From: Caulobacter sp. BK020
GTDB lineage: Bacteria; Pseudomonadota; Alphaproteobacteria; Caulobacterales; Caulobacteraceae
Assembly (NCBI RefSeq): GCF_004342605.1
Contig: NZ_SLZL01000011.1
Coordinates: 1 to 64,000 of the forward strand
Reading direction: 5' to 3'
DNA length: 64,000 nucleotides
Within the stretch, counting starts at the first letter, position 1; each line of letters opens with the position of its first letter. Below are positions 44,863-54,499 of this stretch, one piece after another. The notes below the pieces were generated by a model. It was not told the origin of the DNA, did no database searches, and was given only the letters and a program-made list of their open reading frames with translations. The position numbers and the translations under genes were made by a program.

Positions 44863-44878
44863 GATATCACAGGATATC
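44863..44878 (-). promoter_or_regulatory. tandem GATATC operator-like sites upstream of the antitoxin
   Basis: GATATC occurs at 44863-44868 and 44873-44878, ten bases apart, thus on the same DNA face. The first is extended as TGATATCA and the second as GGATATCC, both palindromes. They lie 15-30 bases upstream of the antitoxin start. Autorepression by the AbrB-type antitoxin is the simplest reading. Confidence 0.55.
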
Positions 44879-44914
44879 CTAAAATTCGCCTCCCGTCGAC
44901 CAGCGGACCTGAAC

Positions 44915-44948
44915 GAAAAAGGGCGCGGGTCTCTCGACCCGCGCCCTT
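44915..44948 (-). terminator. intrinsic terminator after infB
   Basis: GGGCGCGGGTC and GACCCGCGCCC pair perfectly around a GAGA loop on the minus strand and are followed by TTTTTC. It lies about 20 bases after the infB stop. Its presence shows that the infB transcript now ends before the inserted block. Confidence 0.9.
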
Positions 44949-44970
44949 CTCGTCAAAGCCTCAGTGGGAC

Positions 44971-47900
44971 CTAGTCGAGCTGGCGCTTGATTTCCTCGAC
45001 CGTGAAGCACTCGATCACGTCGCCGATCTTGATGTCCTGGAAGCCCGCGAACATCATGCCGCACTCCTGGCCGGACGGGACCTCGTTGACCTCGTCCTTG
45101 AAGCGCTTGAGCGTCTGCAGTGTGCCCAGTTCCAGCACCACGATGTCCTGACGGATGATCCGGACCTTGGCGCCCTTGCGGACCACGCCTTCGGTGACGC
45201 GGCAGCCGGCGACCTTGCCGACCTTGGAGATGTCGAAGGCCTGCAGGACTTCGGCGTTGCCGAGGAAGGTTTCGCGCTGGATCGGGGCCAGCATGCCCGA
45301 GAGCACGCCTTTGATGTCGTCCAGCAGGTCGTAGATGATCGCATAATAGCGGATCTCGACGCCCTCGCGCTCGGCCAGCGCCCGCGCCTGGGCCGAGGCC
45401 CGGACGTTGAAGCCGATCAGCGGCGCGCCGGCGCCCTTGGCCAGCATCACGTCGCTTTCGCTGATCGCGCCGGCGCCCGACAGGATGATCCGCGCGCGGA
45501 CCTCGTCGGTGGCCATCTGCTCCAGCGAGCCGATGATCGCCTCGGCCGAGCCCTGCACGTCGGCCTTGATGACCAGCGGCAGCTCGCGCAGCTTCTTGTC
45601 CTGCAGCTTGGCCATCATGTCGGCCATGCTGGTGGCGCCCGCGCCGACCGGGTGCATCGACTTCTCGCGCTTGAGACGGATGCGGTACTCGGTCAGCTCG
45701 CGCGCCCGGGCCTCGTTCTCGACGACGGCGAAGCTGTCGCCCGGCGAGGGCACGCCGTCCAGGCCGAGGATTTCGACCGGGGTGGCGGGGCCGGCTTCGG
45801 TCAGCTGCTCGTTGCGCTCGTTCAGCAGGGCGCGAACCCGGCCGAACTGGCTGCCGGCCACGACGATGTCGCCGCGCTTCAGCGTGCCGCGGTTGACCAG
45901 CACGGTGGAGACCGCGCCGCGACCCTTGTCCAGCTTGGCCTCGATCACCACGCCGTCGGCGGTGCGGTCGGGGTTGGCCTTCAGGTCCAGCACTTCGGCC
46001 TGCAGCAGGATGCGCTCGATCAGTTCGTCCAGGCCCTGGCCGGTCTTGGCCGAGACCTCGACGATCTGGGTGTCGCCGCCCAGGCTTTCCACGACGATCT
46101 CGTGCTGCAGCAGCTCGTTGGTCACCCGGGTCGAATCCGAGCCCGGCTTGTCCATCTTGTTGACGGCCACGATGATCGGGACCTCGGCGGCCTTGGCGTG
46201 TTTGATCGCCTCGACCGTCTGCGGCATCACGCCGTCGTCGCCCGCCACCACCAGGATGACGATGTCGGTGATGTTGGCGCCGCGCGCCCGCATCTGCGAG
46301 AAGGCCGCGTGGCCGGGCGTGTCGAGGAAGGTGACCTTCTGGCCATTTTCCAGACGCACCTGGTAGGCGCCGATGTGCTGGGTGATGCCGCCGTGCTCGC
46401 CGCCGGCCACGTCGGCCTTGCGCAGCGCGTCCAGCAGGCTGGTCTTGCCGTGGTCGACGTGACCCATGACGGTGACGACCGGGGGCCGGGGCTCCAGGTG
46501 ATCGTCGATGTCCTCGGCGCCGATGAAGCCTTCTTCGACGTCGGCCTCCGACACGCGCTTGACGGTGTGGCCGAACTCGGTGGCCACCAGCTCGGCTGTG
46601 TCGTTGTCGATGACGTCATTGATCTTCAGCATCACGCCCTGGCGCATCAGGAACTTGATGATGTCGACGCCGCGCACGGCCATCCGGTTGGACAGCTCCT
46701 GCACGGTGATGACGTCGGGAATGACGACCTCACGCGCGACGCGGGCCTGTTCGGCCACGCCGCCGCGGCGCTTTTCCTTCTCGCGTTCGCGGGCCCGGCG
46801 GACCGAGGCGAGCGAGCGCATGCGGTCGGCGGAATCCCCGTCGCCGGCCACGGTCTGGATGGTCAGGCGGCCTTCGCGGCGCTGCGGGGCGCCCTTGGCG
46901 CGGCTAACCGCCTTGCCGGGGGCCGCGGCCTTGCGACGATCGTCCTCCTCGTCCGGACGGCGGCTGACGTCGCCGCCAGGCCGGGGGGCCGAACGCGTGG
47001 CGCGCTGGATTTCCGGGGTGGCCGGAGCCGAGGCCGGGACGCCCGGACGCGCGCCGCGCGGACCGCCGGGGCCCGGACGGGCGCCGGGCGCCGGGCGCGG
47101 GGCCAGGGCCGAATAGCGCACGGTCTGGGTCGGACGGTCGCCCTGGGGTCGGTCGCCTTGCGGGCGGTCGCCCTGGGGTCGGTCGTTGCGGAACCCGCCC
47201 TCGGGACGGGGGCCGCGCGGCGGACCGCCGGCGTCGGGACGCGGGGTGCGCTGGTTGTACGGGCCGTCCTGGCGCGGGGCGCGCTGGTTGAACGGCCGGT
47301 CCGCGAAGTTCGGGCGATCGCCCTGGGGACGGTCGCCTTGCGGACGGTCACCCTGCGAGCCGGGGCCCGGACGGTAGGTGGTGGTCGACGAGCGGTCGTC
47401 GCGACGGTCGCGGCTGGGCTCGTAGGTGCGGGTCTGGCCGGGGGCCGGCGTCGGACGCGGAGCCGGAGCCTCGGCCCGGACCGGCGGCGCGGCGGGAGCC
47501 GGCGTCGGGGCCTGGGGCGCGGGCGCGGACGCCTGAGGCGGCGGCGCGGCGGGAGCCTGAGCTGCCGGTGCGACGGGCGCCTGGGCGGCGGGCGTGGGGG
47601 CCGGCGGCGCGACGGCGGCCTTGGCGGCTGCAGCGGCCTTGGCGGCGGCTTCACGCGCCGCGGCTTCGGCGGCCGCGGCGCGGGCCTCGGCGGCGCGGCG
47701 TTCCGCCGCCTGACGTTCCTGCTGCTCGCGAGCGGCCTCGATGGCGCGTTGGCGGGCCACCATCTCGCTTTGCGACAGGCCGCCGGCGGAGCCGCCGCCT
47801 TGCGACGACTGCGGACGCGGGGCGTCGCCCTGACGGCGCTCGGCCGAAGACGGCGCGGCCAGATTGCCGGCCGGCGGCGCGTGCGGACGCACGCGCTTGG

Positions 47901-48048
47901 TTTCAACCACCACCGTCTTGGTGCGGCCGTGGCTGAAGCTCTGCTTCACGACGCCGGCGCTGACCGACCCCTGACGGGGCTTCAGCGTGATGGGCGCTCG
48001 CCCGCCGGGGTTGGAACCAGGCCGACCGTTTTCGTTCTCGTCGCTCAT
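44971..48048 (-). CDS. infB: translation initiation factor IF-2
   Basis: A 1025-residue IF-2 (alpha form), which places fMet-tRNA on the 30S subunit. The N-terminal 430 residues are an Ala/Pro/Arg/Gln-rich linker with GDRPQ repeats. The GTPase domain has [24 protein letters not shown] and NKMDKP, followed by domains II to C2. The length is at the long end for the family because of the linker. It follows the ylxR gene on the minus strand. Confidence 0.98.
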   Translation of the reverse strand: MSDENENGRPGSNPGGRAPITLKPRQGSVSAGVVKQSFSHGRTKTVVVETKRVRPHAPPAGNLAAPSSAERRQGDAPRPQSSQGGGSAGGLSQSEMVARQRAIEAAREQQERQAAERRAAEARAAAAEAAAREAAAKAAAAAKAAVAPPAPTPAAQAPVAPAAQAPAAPPPQASAPAPQAPTPAPAAPPVRAEAPAPRPTPAPGQTRTYEPSRDRRDDRSSTTTYRPGPGSQGDRPQGDRPQGDRPNFADRPFNQRAPRQDGPYNQRTPRPDAGGPPRGPRPEGGFRNDRPQGDRPQGDRPQGDRPTQTVRYSALAPRPAPGARPGPGGPRGARPGVPASAPATPEIQRATRSAPRPGGDVSRRPDEEDDRRKAAAPGKAVSRAKGAPQRREGRLTIQTVAGDGDSADRMRSLASVRRAREREKEKRRGGVAEQARVAREVVIPDVITVQELSNRMAVRGVDIIKFLMRQGVMLKINDVIDNDTAELVATEFGHTVKRVSEADVEEGFIGAEDIDDHLEPRPPVVTVMGHVDHGKTSLLDALRKADVAGGEHGGITQHIGAYQVRLENGQKVTFLDTPGHAAFSQMRARGANITDIVILVVAGDDGVMPQTVEAIKHAKAAEVPIIVAVNKMDKPGSDSTRVTNELLQHEIVVESLGGDTQIVEVSAKTGQGLDELIERILLQAEVLDLKANPDRTADGVVIEAKLDKGRGAVSTVLVNRGTLKRGDIVVAGSQFGRVRALLNERNEQLTEAGPATPVEILGLDGVPSPGDSFAVVENEARARELTEYRIRLKREKSMHPVGAGATSMADMMAKLQDKKLRELPLVIKADVQGSAEAIIGSLEQMATDEVRARIILSGAGAISESDVMLAKGAGAPLIGFNVRASAQARALAEREGVEIRYYAIIYDLLDDIKGVLSGMLAPIQRETFLGNAEVLQAFDISKVGKVAGCRVTEGVVRKGAKVRIIRQDIVVLELGTLQTLKRFKDEVNEVPSGQECGMMFAGFQDIKIGDVIECFTVEEIKRQLD

Positions 48049-48238
48049 GCGCTCGCTTGTACTTCCGCCGGCGGGGGCCGGCCAAAAACCGTTCGATCCA
48101 TACGAGAAAGGGGCCCGGACGTACTTCCCGAAGGAAGCGCGTTTCCCGACCCTTCACTCAGGAGCGGATCACGCTCCTCATTTCAAGTTCCAGACCGCTG
48201 TCGCCGACGAATGTTAAGCCATTCGTCGAGGCCAGGGC

Positions 48239-48904
48239 CTAGGGCTCCTCGCGCCAACTCGCCGACCAACTCAAGGGAAGGAGTGGGCGAAAGCCTGATA
48301 ACCGCTCGACGTCCAAAGTCCAGCGATCAGTGCCGCGCCCGGCAAGGAGCGCCGTGTGTATCACATTCTCCCCGCCCAAGGCCAAACCCAATTCGTCGGA
48401 CGTGAACATCCCGCAGATTTTGGGATTGTTCGGGGCCTTGTGGACCGCGGTGAGAATCTTTCGGCGACCATCGTCGGCGCCATCGGACGCCTCGATCAAC
48501 CAGGCGGTCTTTCCCGAGGCCAGGGCCGCGGAGACCTTTTCGAAGCCTGAGATAATCGTTCCGCCGCGCCGCGCAAGCCCCAGCCCGTCCAGAACCCGCC
48601 TGGCCAGCAGACGTTCCACCTGGTCGGCCAGGTCGGCCGGGGCGGTCAGCCTGGTCTTGGCCGAGCGCGAGAACAGGCCCTTCTTGGCGGCGGTCGTCAC
48701 CGCCTCGCGCGTCGCCTCCACCCACATGCCGCGGCCGGGGAGCTTGCGCGCCACGTCCGGAACCACCGTCCCGTCCGGCCCGGCCACGAACCGCACCAGG
48801 CGCGCCTCGTCCGTCGCCTCGCCCAGGACGATGTCCTTGCGCTGGCGGCTGGCCTCGGCGTGGGTCCTGGCCACGGGGGTCTGGGGGGCGTCGGTCTCGG
48901 TCAT
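48239..48904 (-). CDS. ylxR: YlxR-type RNA-binding protein with L7Ae-like domain
   Basis: A 221-residue protein combining a YlxR (DUF448) domain (residues 17-95: RQRKDIVLGEATDEARLVRF, KLPGRGMWVEATREAV) with an L7Ae/YlxQ-like domain (105-190: GLARRGGTIISGFEKVSAAL, then GKTAWLIEASDGADDG). Its place between nusA and infB is diagnostic. It is an RNA-binding protein; exact function is unresolved in this lineage. The ATG at 48904 follows a hairpin after nusA. Confidence 0.92.
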   Translation of the reverse strand: MTETDAPQTPVARTHAEASRQRKDIVLGEATDEARLVRFVAGPDGTVVPDVARKLPGRGMWVEATREAVTTAAKKGLFSRSAKTRLTAPADLADQVERLLARRVLDGLGLARRGGTIISGFEKVSAALASGKTAWLIEASDGADDGRRKILTAVHKAPNNPKICGMFTSDELGLALGGENVIHTALLAGRGTDRWTLDVERLSGFRPLLPLSWSASWREEP

Positions 48905-48918
48905 GGGGATCGCAAAAC

Positions 48919-48950
48919 ACCGGGCCTCCGACTTTCGTGGGAGGCCCGGG
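48919..48950 (-). terminator. hairpin between nusA and ylxR
   Basis: CCGGGCCTCC and GGAGGCCCGG form a stem with a CACGAAAGTC loop, followed by TGTTTTG on the minus strand. It is between nusA and ylxR, so it may be a partial terminator that NusA can modulate. Confidence 0.55.
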
Positions 48951-48958
48951 TTTCAGGC

Positions 48959-50638
48959 TCAGTCTTCCTTGGCTTCTTCCGGCTCTTCGACCGCTTCGGA
49001 GACCTCGGTTTCGTCCGAAGCTTCGACCGACTCGTCCTCGAACTCGCCCTCTTCCTCGACATAGTCCGGCTCGGGCGGAGCCTCGACCCAGCCCATGGCG
49101 ATGCGGGCGCGCATGATCAGCGCCTCGGCGTCCTCCGGCGACAGGTTGAAGCTGTCCAGGATGCCGGCCTCGCGCACGCGCTCGCCGTCCTTGGTCTCGA
49201 ACCAGCCGCGCAGGTCGTCGGGGATCAGGCCGGCCAGGTCCTCGACCGACTTCACGTCGCCTTCGCCCAGGGCCACGGCCACCGGCAAGGTGACGCCCTC
49301 GATCTCCAGCAGGCCGTCCTCGACGCCCAGCTCCAGACGCTTGGCGTCCAGGGCGGCGGCTTCCTTTTCCAGGAACTCGCGGGCGCGGGTCTGCAGCTCT
49401 TCGGCGGTCTCGTCGTCGAAGCCCTCGATGGCCGCGATCTCGTGCGGTTCGACATAGGCCACGTCCTCGACGGCCGCGAAGCCCTCGGTGACCAGCAGCT
49501 GGGCGATGACCTCGTCGACGTCCAGGGCTTCCTGGAACAGGGCCGTGCGCTCGGAGAACTCGCGCTGGCGGCGTTCGCTTTCCTGGCTCTCGGTCATGAT
49601 GTCGATCTGCCAGCTGGTCAGCTGGCTGGCCAGGCGGACGTTCTGGCCGCGACGGCCGATGGCCAGCGACAGCTGCTCGTCGGGCACCACCACCTCGACG
49701 CGCTCGTCCTCCTCGTCCATGACGACCTTGGAGACCTCGGCCGGGGCCAGGGCGTTGACGATGAAGGTCGCCTCGTCCTCGGACCACTGGATGATGTCGA
49801 TCTTCTCGCCCTGCAGCTCGGCGACCACGGCCTGGACGCGCGAGCCGCGCATGCCGACGCAGGCGCCGACCGGGTCGATGCTGCTGTCGTTGGAGATCAC
49901 GGCCATCTTGGCGCGCGAACCGGGGTCGCGGGCCACGGCGCGGATCTCGATGACGCCGTCATAGACCTCCGGCACCTCCTGGGCGAACAGCTTGGCCATG
50001 AAGCCGCCGTGGGCGCGGCTCAGCATGATCTGCGGGCCCTTGGTCTCGCGGCGGACGTCGTAGATGTAGGCGCGGATGCGGTCGCCGACGTTGAAGTTCT
50101 CGCGCGGGATCGACTGGTCGCGGCGCATGATGCCTTCGCCACGGCCCAGATCGACGATGACGTTGCCGTATTCGACGCGCTTGACACTGCCGTTGACGAT
50201 CTCGCCGGCGCGGTCCTTGTACTCGTCGTACTGGCGCTCGCGCTCGGCCTCGCGGACCTTGTGCATGACGACCTGGCGGGCCATCTGGGTCTGGACCCGG
50301 CCGATCTCGAACGGCGGCAGGGTTTCCTCGTAGATCTTGCCGATCTCGGCGTCGCGCCAGGTGCGCTTGGCCGACGACAGCTGGACCTTGCCGATCTCGC
50401 CTTCCATCTCATAGTCGTCCGGCACGACCTCGATCACCCGCTTCTGGGTGGTCTCGCCGGTGCGCGGGTCGATCTTGACGCGGATGTCGTGCTCGGCGCC
50501 GTAGCGGGCGCGGGCGGCCTTTTGCAGGGCGTCCTCGATCGCCTCGATGACGACTTCCTTCTCGATGCCCTTCTCACGCGCGACCGCATCGGCGATCTGC
50601 AGCAGCTCAAGGCGGTTGGCGGAAATGCCGATTGCCAT
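48959..50638 (-). CDS. nusA: transcription termination/antitermination factor NusA
   Basis: A 559-residue NusA with N-terminal RNAP-binding domain (1-120), S1 (about 130-200: [20 protein letters not shown]), KH1/KH2 ([20 protein letters not shown] and [20 protein letters not shown]) and two acidic repeats. The C-terminal extension is Glu/Asp-rich (last 50 residues), as in other alphaproteobacteria. It starts 2 bases after the rimP stop. Confidence 0.97.
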   Translation of the reverse strand: MAIGISANRLELLQIADAVAREKGIEKEVVIEAIEDALQKAARARYGAEHDIRVKIDPRTGETTQKRVIEVVPDDYEMEGEIGKVQLSSAKRTWRDAEIGKIYEETLPPFEIGRVQTQMARQVVMHKVREAERERQYDEYKDRAGEIVNGSVKRVEYGNVIVDLGRGEGIMRRDQSIPRENFNVGDRIRAYIYDVRRETKGPQIMLSRAHGGFMAKLFAQEVPEVYDGVIEIRAVARDPGSRAKMAVISNDSSIDPVGACVGMRGSRVQAVVAELQGEKIDIIQWSEDEATFIVNALAPAEVSKVVMDEEDERVEVVVPDEQLSLAIGRRGQNVRLASQLTSWQIDIMTESQESERRQREFSERTALFQEALDVDEVIAQLLVTEGFAAVEDVAYVEPHEIAAIEGFDDETAEELQTRAREFLEKEAAALDAKRLELGVEDGLLEIEGVTLPVAVALGEGDVKSVEDLAGLIPDDLRGWFETKDGERVREAGILDSFNLSPEDAEALIMRARIAMGWVEAPPEPDYVEEEGEFEDESVEASDETEVSEAVEEPEEAKED

Positions 50639-50640
50639 GG

Positions 50641-51234
50641 TCAGTCCTCTTCACTTTCGGACAGGTCAATATCGTCTTCGGCGTCGTCGCCGAGGTCTTC
50701 GGAATCGGCGTCAGCGCCGACGCGGGCGGCCCGCTGCTGGGCGCCGCGCTTCATCAGTTCGTCATTCAACACCAGCTTGGCGTCGACGATCCAGTCGAAC
50801 GGGAAATAGACGGTGGTGTCGTCCTCGCCCTCAAGGTTCAGCCCCACCTGGCCGTCCTCGACGCCGGCCAGCTCGCCCTTGAAGCGCTTGCGGCCCTCGG
50901 CGACGCGGTCCAGCTCGATGCGGACCTCCAGGCCGGCATAGGTGTCGAAATCCTTCAGCCGGGTGAGGGGTCGGTCGACGCCCGGGCTGGAAACTTCCAG
51001 GGTGTACTCGCCGGCGATCGGGTCGGCCGCGTCCATGATCTCGGAGATGGCGCGCGACAGCCTGGCGCAATCCTCGACGTTCATGTCGCCGTCCGGACGT
51101 TCGGCCATGATCTGCAGCCGGCGCTGCTCGGCCCCGCCCATCAGGCGCAGGCGAACGATCTCGTAGCCGACGGACTCGGCGACGGGATCGAGCAGTTCGA
51201 CCAGACCGATATCTTCCTGCGTCTTGCCGCGCAC
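50641..51234 (-). CDS. rimP: ribosome maturation factor RimP
   Basis: A 197-residue protein needed for 30S assembly. The N-terminal domain has [20 protein letters not shown] and [20 protein letters not shown]. The beta-barrel C-terminal domain has [19 protein letters not shown]. An acidic tail ([15 protein letters not shown]) follows. First gene of rimP-nusA-ylxR-infB. Confidence 0.96.
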   Translation of the reverse strand: MRGKTQEDIGLVELLDPVAESVGYEIVRLRLMGGAEQRRLQIMAERPDGDMNVEDCARLSRAISEIMDAADPIAGEYTLEVSSPGVDRPLTRLKDFDTYAGLEVRIELDRVAEGRKRFKGELAGVEDGQVGLNLEGEDDTTVYFPFDWIVDAKLVLNDELMKRGAQQRAARVGADADSEDLGDDAEDDIDLSESEED

Positions 51235-51284
51235 GGTTCTCTCAACTCACTGGGCCGACACGCTCAAGCTGGCGAGCGGCCAAA

Positions 51285-51315
51285 GAAAAAGCGGCAGCCT
51301 TTCGGGCCGCCGCTC
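51285..51315 (-). terminator. terminator-like hairpin in the rimP leader
   Basis: On the minus strand AGCGGC/GCCGCT plus an inner GGCC/GGCT form a stem with a CGAAAG loop, followed by TTTTTCTTT. It lies about 50-80 bases upstream of rimP. A TATATA box near 51354-51359 reading the same way could start the transcript above it, making this an attenuator. A palindrome AGCGCTnnnAGCGCT type lies between them (51320-51334). Confidence 0.6.
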
Positions 51316-51494
51316 GAAAGCGCTATCAGCGCTAACGGACGATGTAGGGCCTATATAGCGCGATGTTCGGGCGGTTGGAAGCCCCCTGCCGTCGCCAGGC
51401 GTCGTCGCCTCTTCCGCAGTGCAGCACTTGTAGGCTACAAGCGCCCCGCGCAGGCTCGCCTCCCCGCGGGACCTATCCCAAACGAAGAGTCACG

Positions 51495-52028
51495 ATGGAC
51501 CTCTCCAAGATCGCCGTCGGCGTGAACCCGCCGTACGACCTGAACGCCGTCATCGAGATCCCGCAAGGCGGCGAACCGGTGAAGTACGAGATCGACAAGG
51601 CCAGCGGCGCCCTGATGGTCGACCGCTTCCTGCACACGGCGATGTTCTACCCGGCCAATTACGGCTTCATCCCGCACACCCTGGCCGACGACGGCGACCC
51701 GGCCGACATCATGGTCGTGGGCCCGACCCCGGTGGTGCCCGGCGCGATCATCCGCTGCCGGCCGATCGGCGCCCTGATGATGGTCGACGAGGCCGGTTCG
51801 GACGAAAAGATCCTGGCCGTGCCGGTCGACAAGCTGCACCCGTTCTATACGGGCGTGTCCAGCTGGCGCGACCTGCCGGTGATCCTGACCGAGCAGATCG
51901 CCCACTTCTTCCAGCACTACAAGGACCTGGAAAAGGGCAAGTCGACCAAGATCACCGGCTGGGCCGATCCGGAGGAAACCGCCGAGATCATCCGCGCCGC
52001 GATCAAGCGCCACGACGAGAACTACTGA
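51495..52028 (+). CDS. ppa: inorganic pyrophosphatase
   Basis: A 177-residue soluble family I enzyme that hydrolyses pyrophosphate. The start is ATG 51495 (MDLSKIAVGVNPPYDLNAVI); the longer frame from 51363 is spurious. The signature DDGDPADIMVV binds the metal ions, with YGFIPHTLADDG before it. AHFFQHYKDLEKGK is typical too. It is divergent from rimP and followed by a small gene with a 6-base gap. Confidence 0.97.
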   Translation: MDLSKIAVGVNPPYDLNAVIEIPQGGEPVKYEIDKASGALMVDRFLHTAMFYPANYGFIPHTLADDGDPADIMVVGPTPVVPGAIIRCRPIGALMMVDEAGSDEKILAVPVDKLHPFYTGVSSWRDLPVILTEQIAHFFQHYKDLEKGKSTKITGWADPEETAEIIRAAIKRHDENY

Positions 52029-52034
52029 GGCCTG

Positions 52035-52436
52035 ATGGCCAGGATTGATCTCACCTTGAGGATCGTCCTGGCCGACCCGCCCGAGGGCGTGGTCTTTTCG
52101 CTGCAGGACGCCAGGAGCCGGCCGGTCGATCCGGCCATGGCGGACGGAGGCGATCTTTCCTTCGACGTCGCGATCGCCTTGACCGACACGCCGGACGGCC
52201 CTCGTCCCGGCGGCGGTTTCGTGCGATCCGACGGCCGGGGACGCTTCGTCTATATCGCCTCCGGCCGACAGGCGGGCCAGCACTCCGACTGGTCGCGGCG
52301 GATCAAGGTCTATCTGCACGACCTGCCGGCCGCCGAGGCGGGAGCGGTGCTGACCGCGACCATCGCCGGCCGCGACAAGGACGGCGGCCCGGCCTGCGCG
52401 ACCATTCCGCTGCTGTCGGGATGGCGGCGGATCTAG
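52035..52436 (+). CDS. DUF5990-like protein
   Basis: A 133-residue protein resembling the DUF5990 family: LTLRIVLADPPEGVVFSLQD at the start, then GGGFVRSDGRGRFVYIASGR, then WSRRIKVYLHDLPAAEA. No function is known. It begins 6 bases after ppa and is likely co-transcribed. Its TAG stop is supplied by the first bases of a 106-bp repeat, so its original end may have been altered. Confidence 0.6.
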   Translation: MARIDLTLRIVLADPPEGVVFSLQDARSRPVDPAMADGGDLSFDVAIALTDTPDGPRPGGGFVRSDGRGRFVYIASGRQAGQHSDWSRRIKVYLHDLPAAEAGAVLTATIAGRDKDGGPACATIPLLSGWRRI

Positions 52437-52538
52437 AGCATCGTGCGGAAAAGTGGACGCCGGTTTTCCGCAAAAACGATGCGAAAACAAAAATCTAGAG
52501 CAAGTCGCGTGATTCCTATATCGCGCGACTTGCTCTAG
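52433..52538. repeat. 106-bp direct repeat, left copy
   Basis: The ends are CTAGAGCA and TTGCTCTAG. Inside are a GCGGAAAA/TTTTCCGC hairpin and a CAAGTCGCG/CGCGACTTG hairpin. The right copy at 53684-53789 is equal in length, in the same orientation, and differs at about nine positions by my count. The copies bracket the TetR cassette. Confidence 0.9.
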
Positions 52539-52579
52539 GAGCTCGCTCCGGACGAACCGAACTCATCTTTCGACCCAAC

Positions 52580-53131
52580 TCAGACGTTGCCGAACGCACG
52601 CGAGAGGGTGGCGCCAACCTGACGTGTTGACCCCGGCGCTGAGGCCTCAAGCTGCCTGGCGCCCTCCACGATCGTCAAGATCGCGGCGGCCGCATCGCGC
52701 CTCTCGGTCACGCTTCCAAGATCCAGCCGGTGCTCAAGCCAGTCCAGCCAGCGCAGAACGGTGTACCCTGCGATGCGTTGAAATGGCTCTTCGCCCCGGT
52801 TACCCCGTGCGATGATGTCAGCCCAGACGGTCATTGCGGGTGTAAACGCATCTGAGCGCAGTAGGGCTAGAAGCGTGAGAAGCAACTCTGCGGGCTGGGC
52901 CCTGACGCTCGGCACAACCGCGTCCAGCATCCCCGATAGTCGCGAGGCAATCACTTCGAGTGATGCTTCTACAAGGTCGCTTTTGTCCCTGAAGTAATAC
53001 AGCAACATCCGATCGCTCGTTCCGAGTTCGGCCGCGAGGTCTCGAAGCGGGATTTGGGCTGCCCCGACGGCGAGCAGACGCTCAGCCACACGCTCTATCA
53101 ACTCGGCTCTCTTCGCAGCTTTGGTTGTCAT
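52580..53131 (-). CDS. TetR-family repressor
   Basis: A 183-residue TetR regulator. The helix-turn-helix is residues 20-50 (AQIPLRDLAAELGTSDRMLL, then YYFRDKSDLV). The C-terminal ligand domain is helical, ligand unknown. It is divergent from a membrane-protein gene, with two palindromes between. Codons use more A/T at third positions than adjacent genes. The cassette is bounded by direct repeats. Confidence 0.88.
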   Translation of the reverse strand: MTTKAAKRAELIERVAERLLAVGAAQIPLRDLAAELGTSDRMLLYYFRDKSDLVEASLEVIASRLSGMLDAVVPSVRAQPAELLLTLLALLRSDAFTPAMTVWADIIARGNRGEEPFQRIAGYTVLRWLDWLEHRLDLGSVTERRDAAAAILTIVEGARQLEASAPGSTRQVGATLSRAFGNV

Positions 53132-53140
53132 GCCGAAATA

Positions 53141-53184
53141 TGTAGCGCGCGCTACGCGCTTGCGCTATGTAGCATGTGCTACAT
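53141..53184. promoter_or_regulatory. two palindromic operators between tetR and its divergent target
   Basis: Site 1 is TGTAGCGCGCGCTACG (53141-53156) and site 2 is ATGTAGCATGTGCTACAT (53167-53184). Both have TGTAGC/GCTAC half-sites with four-base spacers; their centres are 27 bp apart. They lie between the two divergent starts and are the obvious TetR target. A third partial half-site (GCTATGTAGC) overlaps site 2. Confidence 0.75.
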
Positions 53185-53202
53185 TTCTGACCGGAGGGTG
53201 TG

Positions 53203-53595
53203 ATGCCAAGCAAAATGCAGATCGCAAAGCTTGTCGCGCTTAGCTTGGGGTTTTGGGCGTTGGCGACACTTTACATCCGCCTTCTGCCGAACGCGTTGAT
53301 CAACCCGCTTCAAGGCTCAATGGGATTTGTCACCACCCTGCCCGTTGCGTGGCTCAGCGTCTGGCTAACGAAAGTCTTGGCGCGGCTCGCGCCCAATCAG
53401 TTGCTCTCCGGCGTAGCGTTCGTGGGAGCGACAGCAATGATGATTGATGGTGTGGCGCTCAGATGGTTTTCGGACCTCTACGGCTCGGACCCCCTCGCTG
53501 TCCGTCTGGGGGCGGCGTGGCTGCTGTGGGGCTATGGAGTAAGCATGGCCGTCGCGCTCACAATGGTGCTGAGATCGGAGTTCCGCGCCCGGTGA
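53203..53595 (+). CDS. DUF5367-like membrane protein
   Basis: A 130-residue protein from the ATG at 53203, with GGAGGG 5-10 bases upstream; GTG 53200 is the alternative. Four hydrophobic segments lie near residues 7-25, 40-60, 66-86 and 98-120, with ALRWFSDLYGSD and AAWLLWGYGVS resembling the DUF5367 family. Function is unknown. Divergent arrangement with TetR and shared operators suggest ligand-induced expression, for example of a small efflux or stress protein. Confidence 0.7.
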   Translation: MPSKMQIAKLVALSLGFWALATLYIRLLPNALINPLQGSMGFVTTLPVAWLSVWLTKVLARLAPNQLLSGVAFVGATAMMIDGVALRWFSDLYGSDPLAVRLGAAWLLWGYGVSMAVALTMVLRSEFRAR

Positions 53596-53683
53596 CCAAG
53601 GTCGACTCGCCACCCTCAGCCGATGCTCGCAAAGGCTGCTGTCGGCATCGATTGGCTGCAAAGCGACGACCTCGTAGCCCGCC

Positions 53684-53789
53684 CTAGAGCATCGCGCGGA
53701 AAAGTGGATGCCGGTTTTCCGCAAAAGCGATGCGAAAACAAAAGGCTAGAGCAAATCGTGCGATTCCTATATCGCGCGATTTGCTCTAG
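53684..53789. repeat. 106-bp direct repeat, right copy
   Basis: It has the same structure and orientation as 52433-52538. Its last bases include the trmB stop codon (TAG at 53786-53788, minus strand). About 90 bp of unassigned sequence (53596-53683) lies between the membrane-protein stop and this copy. Confidence 0.9.
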
Positions 53790-54466
53790 ACGCGGACGAA
53801 GTCCAGGAAGACCGGCGCGCAGTCGCCCAGCTTCTTTTCCTCGTAGCGCGTGGTGACGTGGTCGGCGGGGGCGGCGTTGCGGTCGGCGGTGTCGTCGGCG
53901 AAGCGGAAGGCCGGGTCGGCCAGCACCCGCTCGATCGTCCAGTCGGCGTAGTCAGCCCAGTCGGTGGCGAAGCGGAAGGCCGCCCCGACCTTGAGCACCC
54001 GCGCCAGTTCGGCCACGAAGGCCGGCTGGACCAGGCGGCGCTTGTTGTGGCGGGCCTTGTGCCAGGGATCCGGGAACATGATGAACAGGCGGTCGATGCT
54101 GGCTTCGGGCAGCCAGCCGACCACGTCGCGGGCGTCGCCCTCGTGAATGCGGACGTTGGCAAGCCCCTGTTCCTCGACATGGCGGACGGCGCTGGCCACG
54201 CCGTTGACGAAGGGCTCGGCCCCGATCACCAGCACGTCGGGGCGCCTGCCGGCCTGGGCGGCCATGTGCTCGCCGCCGCCAAACCCGATCTCCAGCCAGA
54301 CTTCCCTGGCCTCGGGCATCAGGTCGCGGGGCTCGAACGGCGCAGTCGGCACGGCGATCGTCGGCAGCAGGGTGTCGAGCAGCGCCTGCTGGCGCGGCTT
54401 CACCGGCCGCGACTTCAGGCGGCCGAACGAGCGCAGCGGCCCGTGGGGCTGTTGGGGATTGGTCAT
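53786..54466 (-). CDS. trmB: tRNA (guanine-N7-)-methyltransferase
   Basis: A 226-residue SAM-dependent enzyme that methylates G46 of tRNA. The SAM motif VWLEIGFGGGEHMAAQA is near 70-86. DRLFIMFPDPWHKARHNKRR near 131-150 is the family signature. Its stop codon lies in the 106-bp repeat; the last residues DFVRV are still family-plausible, so little if anything is lost. It is separated from metK by a terminator and a REP-like palindrome. Confidence 0.95.
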   Translation of the reverse strand: MTNPQQPHGPLRSFGRLKSRPVKPRQQALLDTLLPTIAVPTAPFEPRDLMPEAREVWLEIGFGGGEHMAAQAGRRPDVLVIGAEPFVNGVASAVRHVEEQGLANVRIHEGDARDVVGWLPEASIDRLFIMFPDPWHKARHNKRRLVQPAFVAELARVLKVGAAFRFATDWADYADWTIERVLADPAFRFADDTADRNAAPADHVTTRYEEKKLGDCAPVFLDFVRV

Positions 54467-54499
54467 GGGCGGGGTCTTAGAGCTTTGAAGTCGAAATGA

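Noticed and set aside
47137..47361. CRISPR-like short repeats
   Set aside because: The repeats are in frame inside infB and encode GDRPQ units; there are no unique spacers of constant size.
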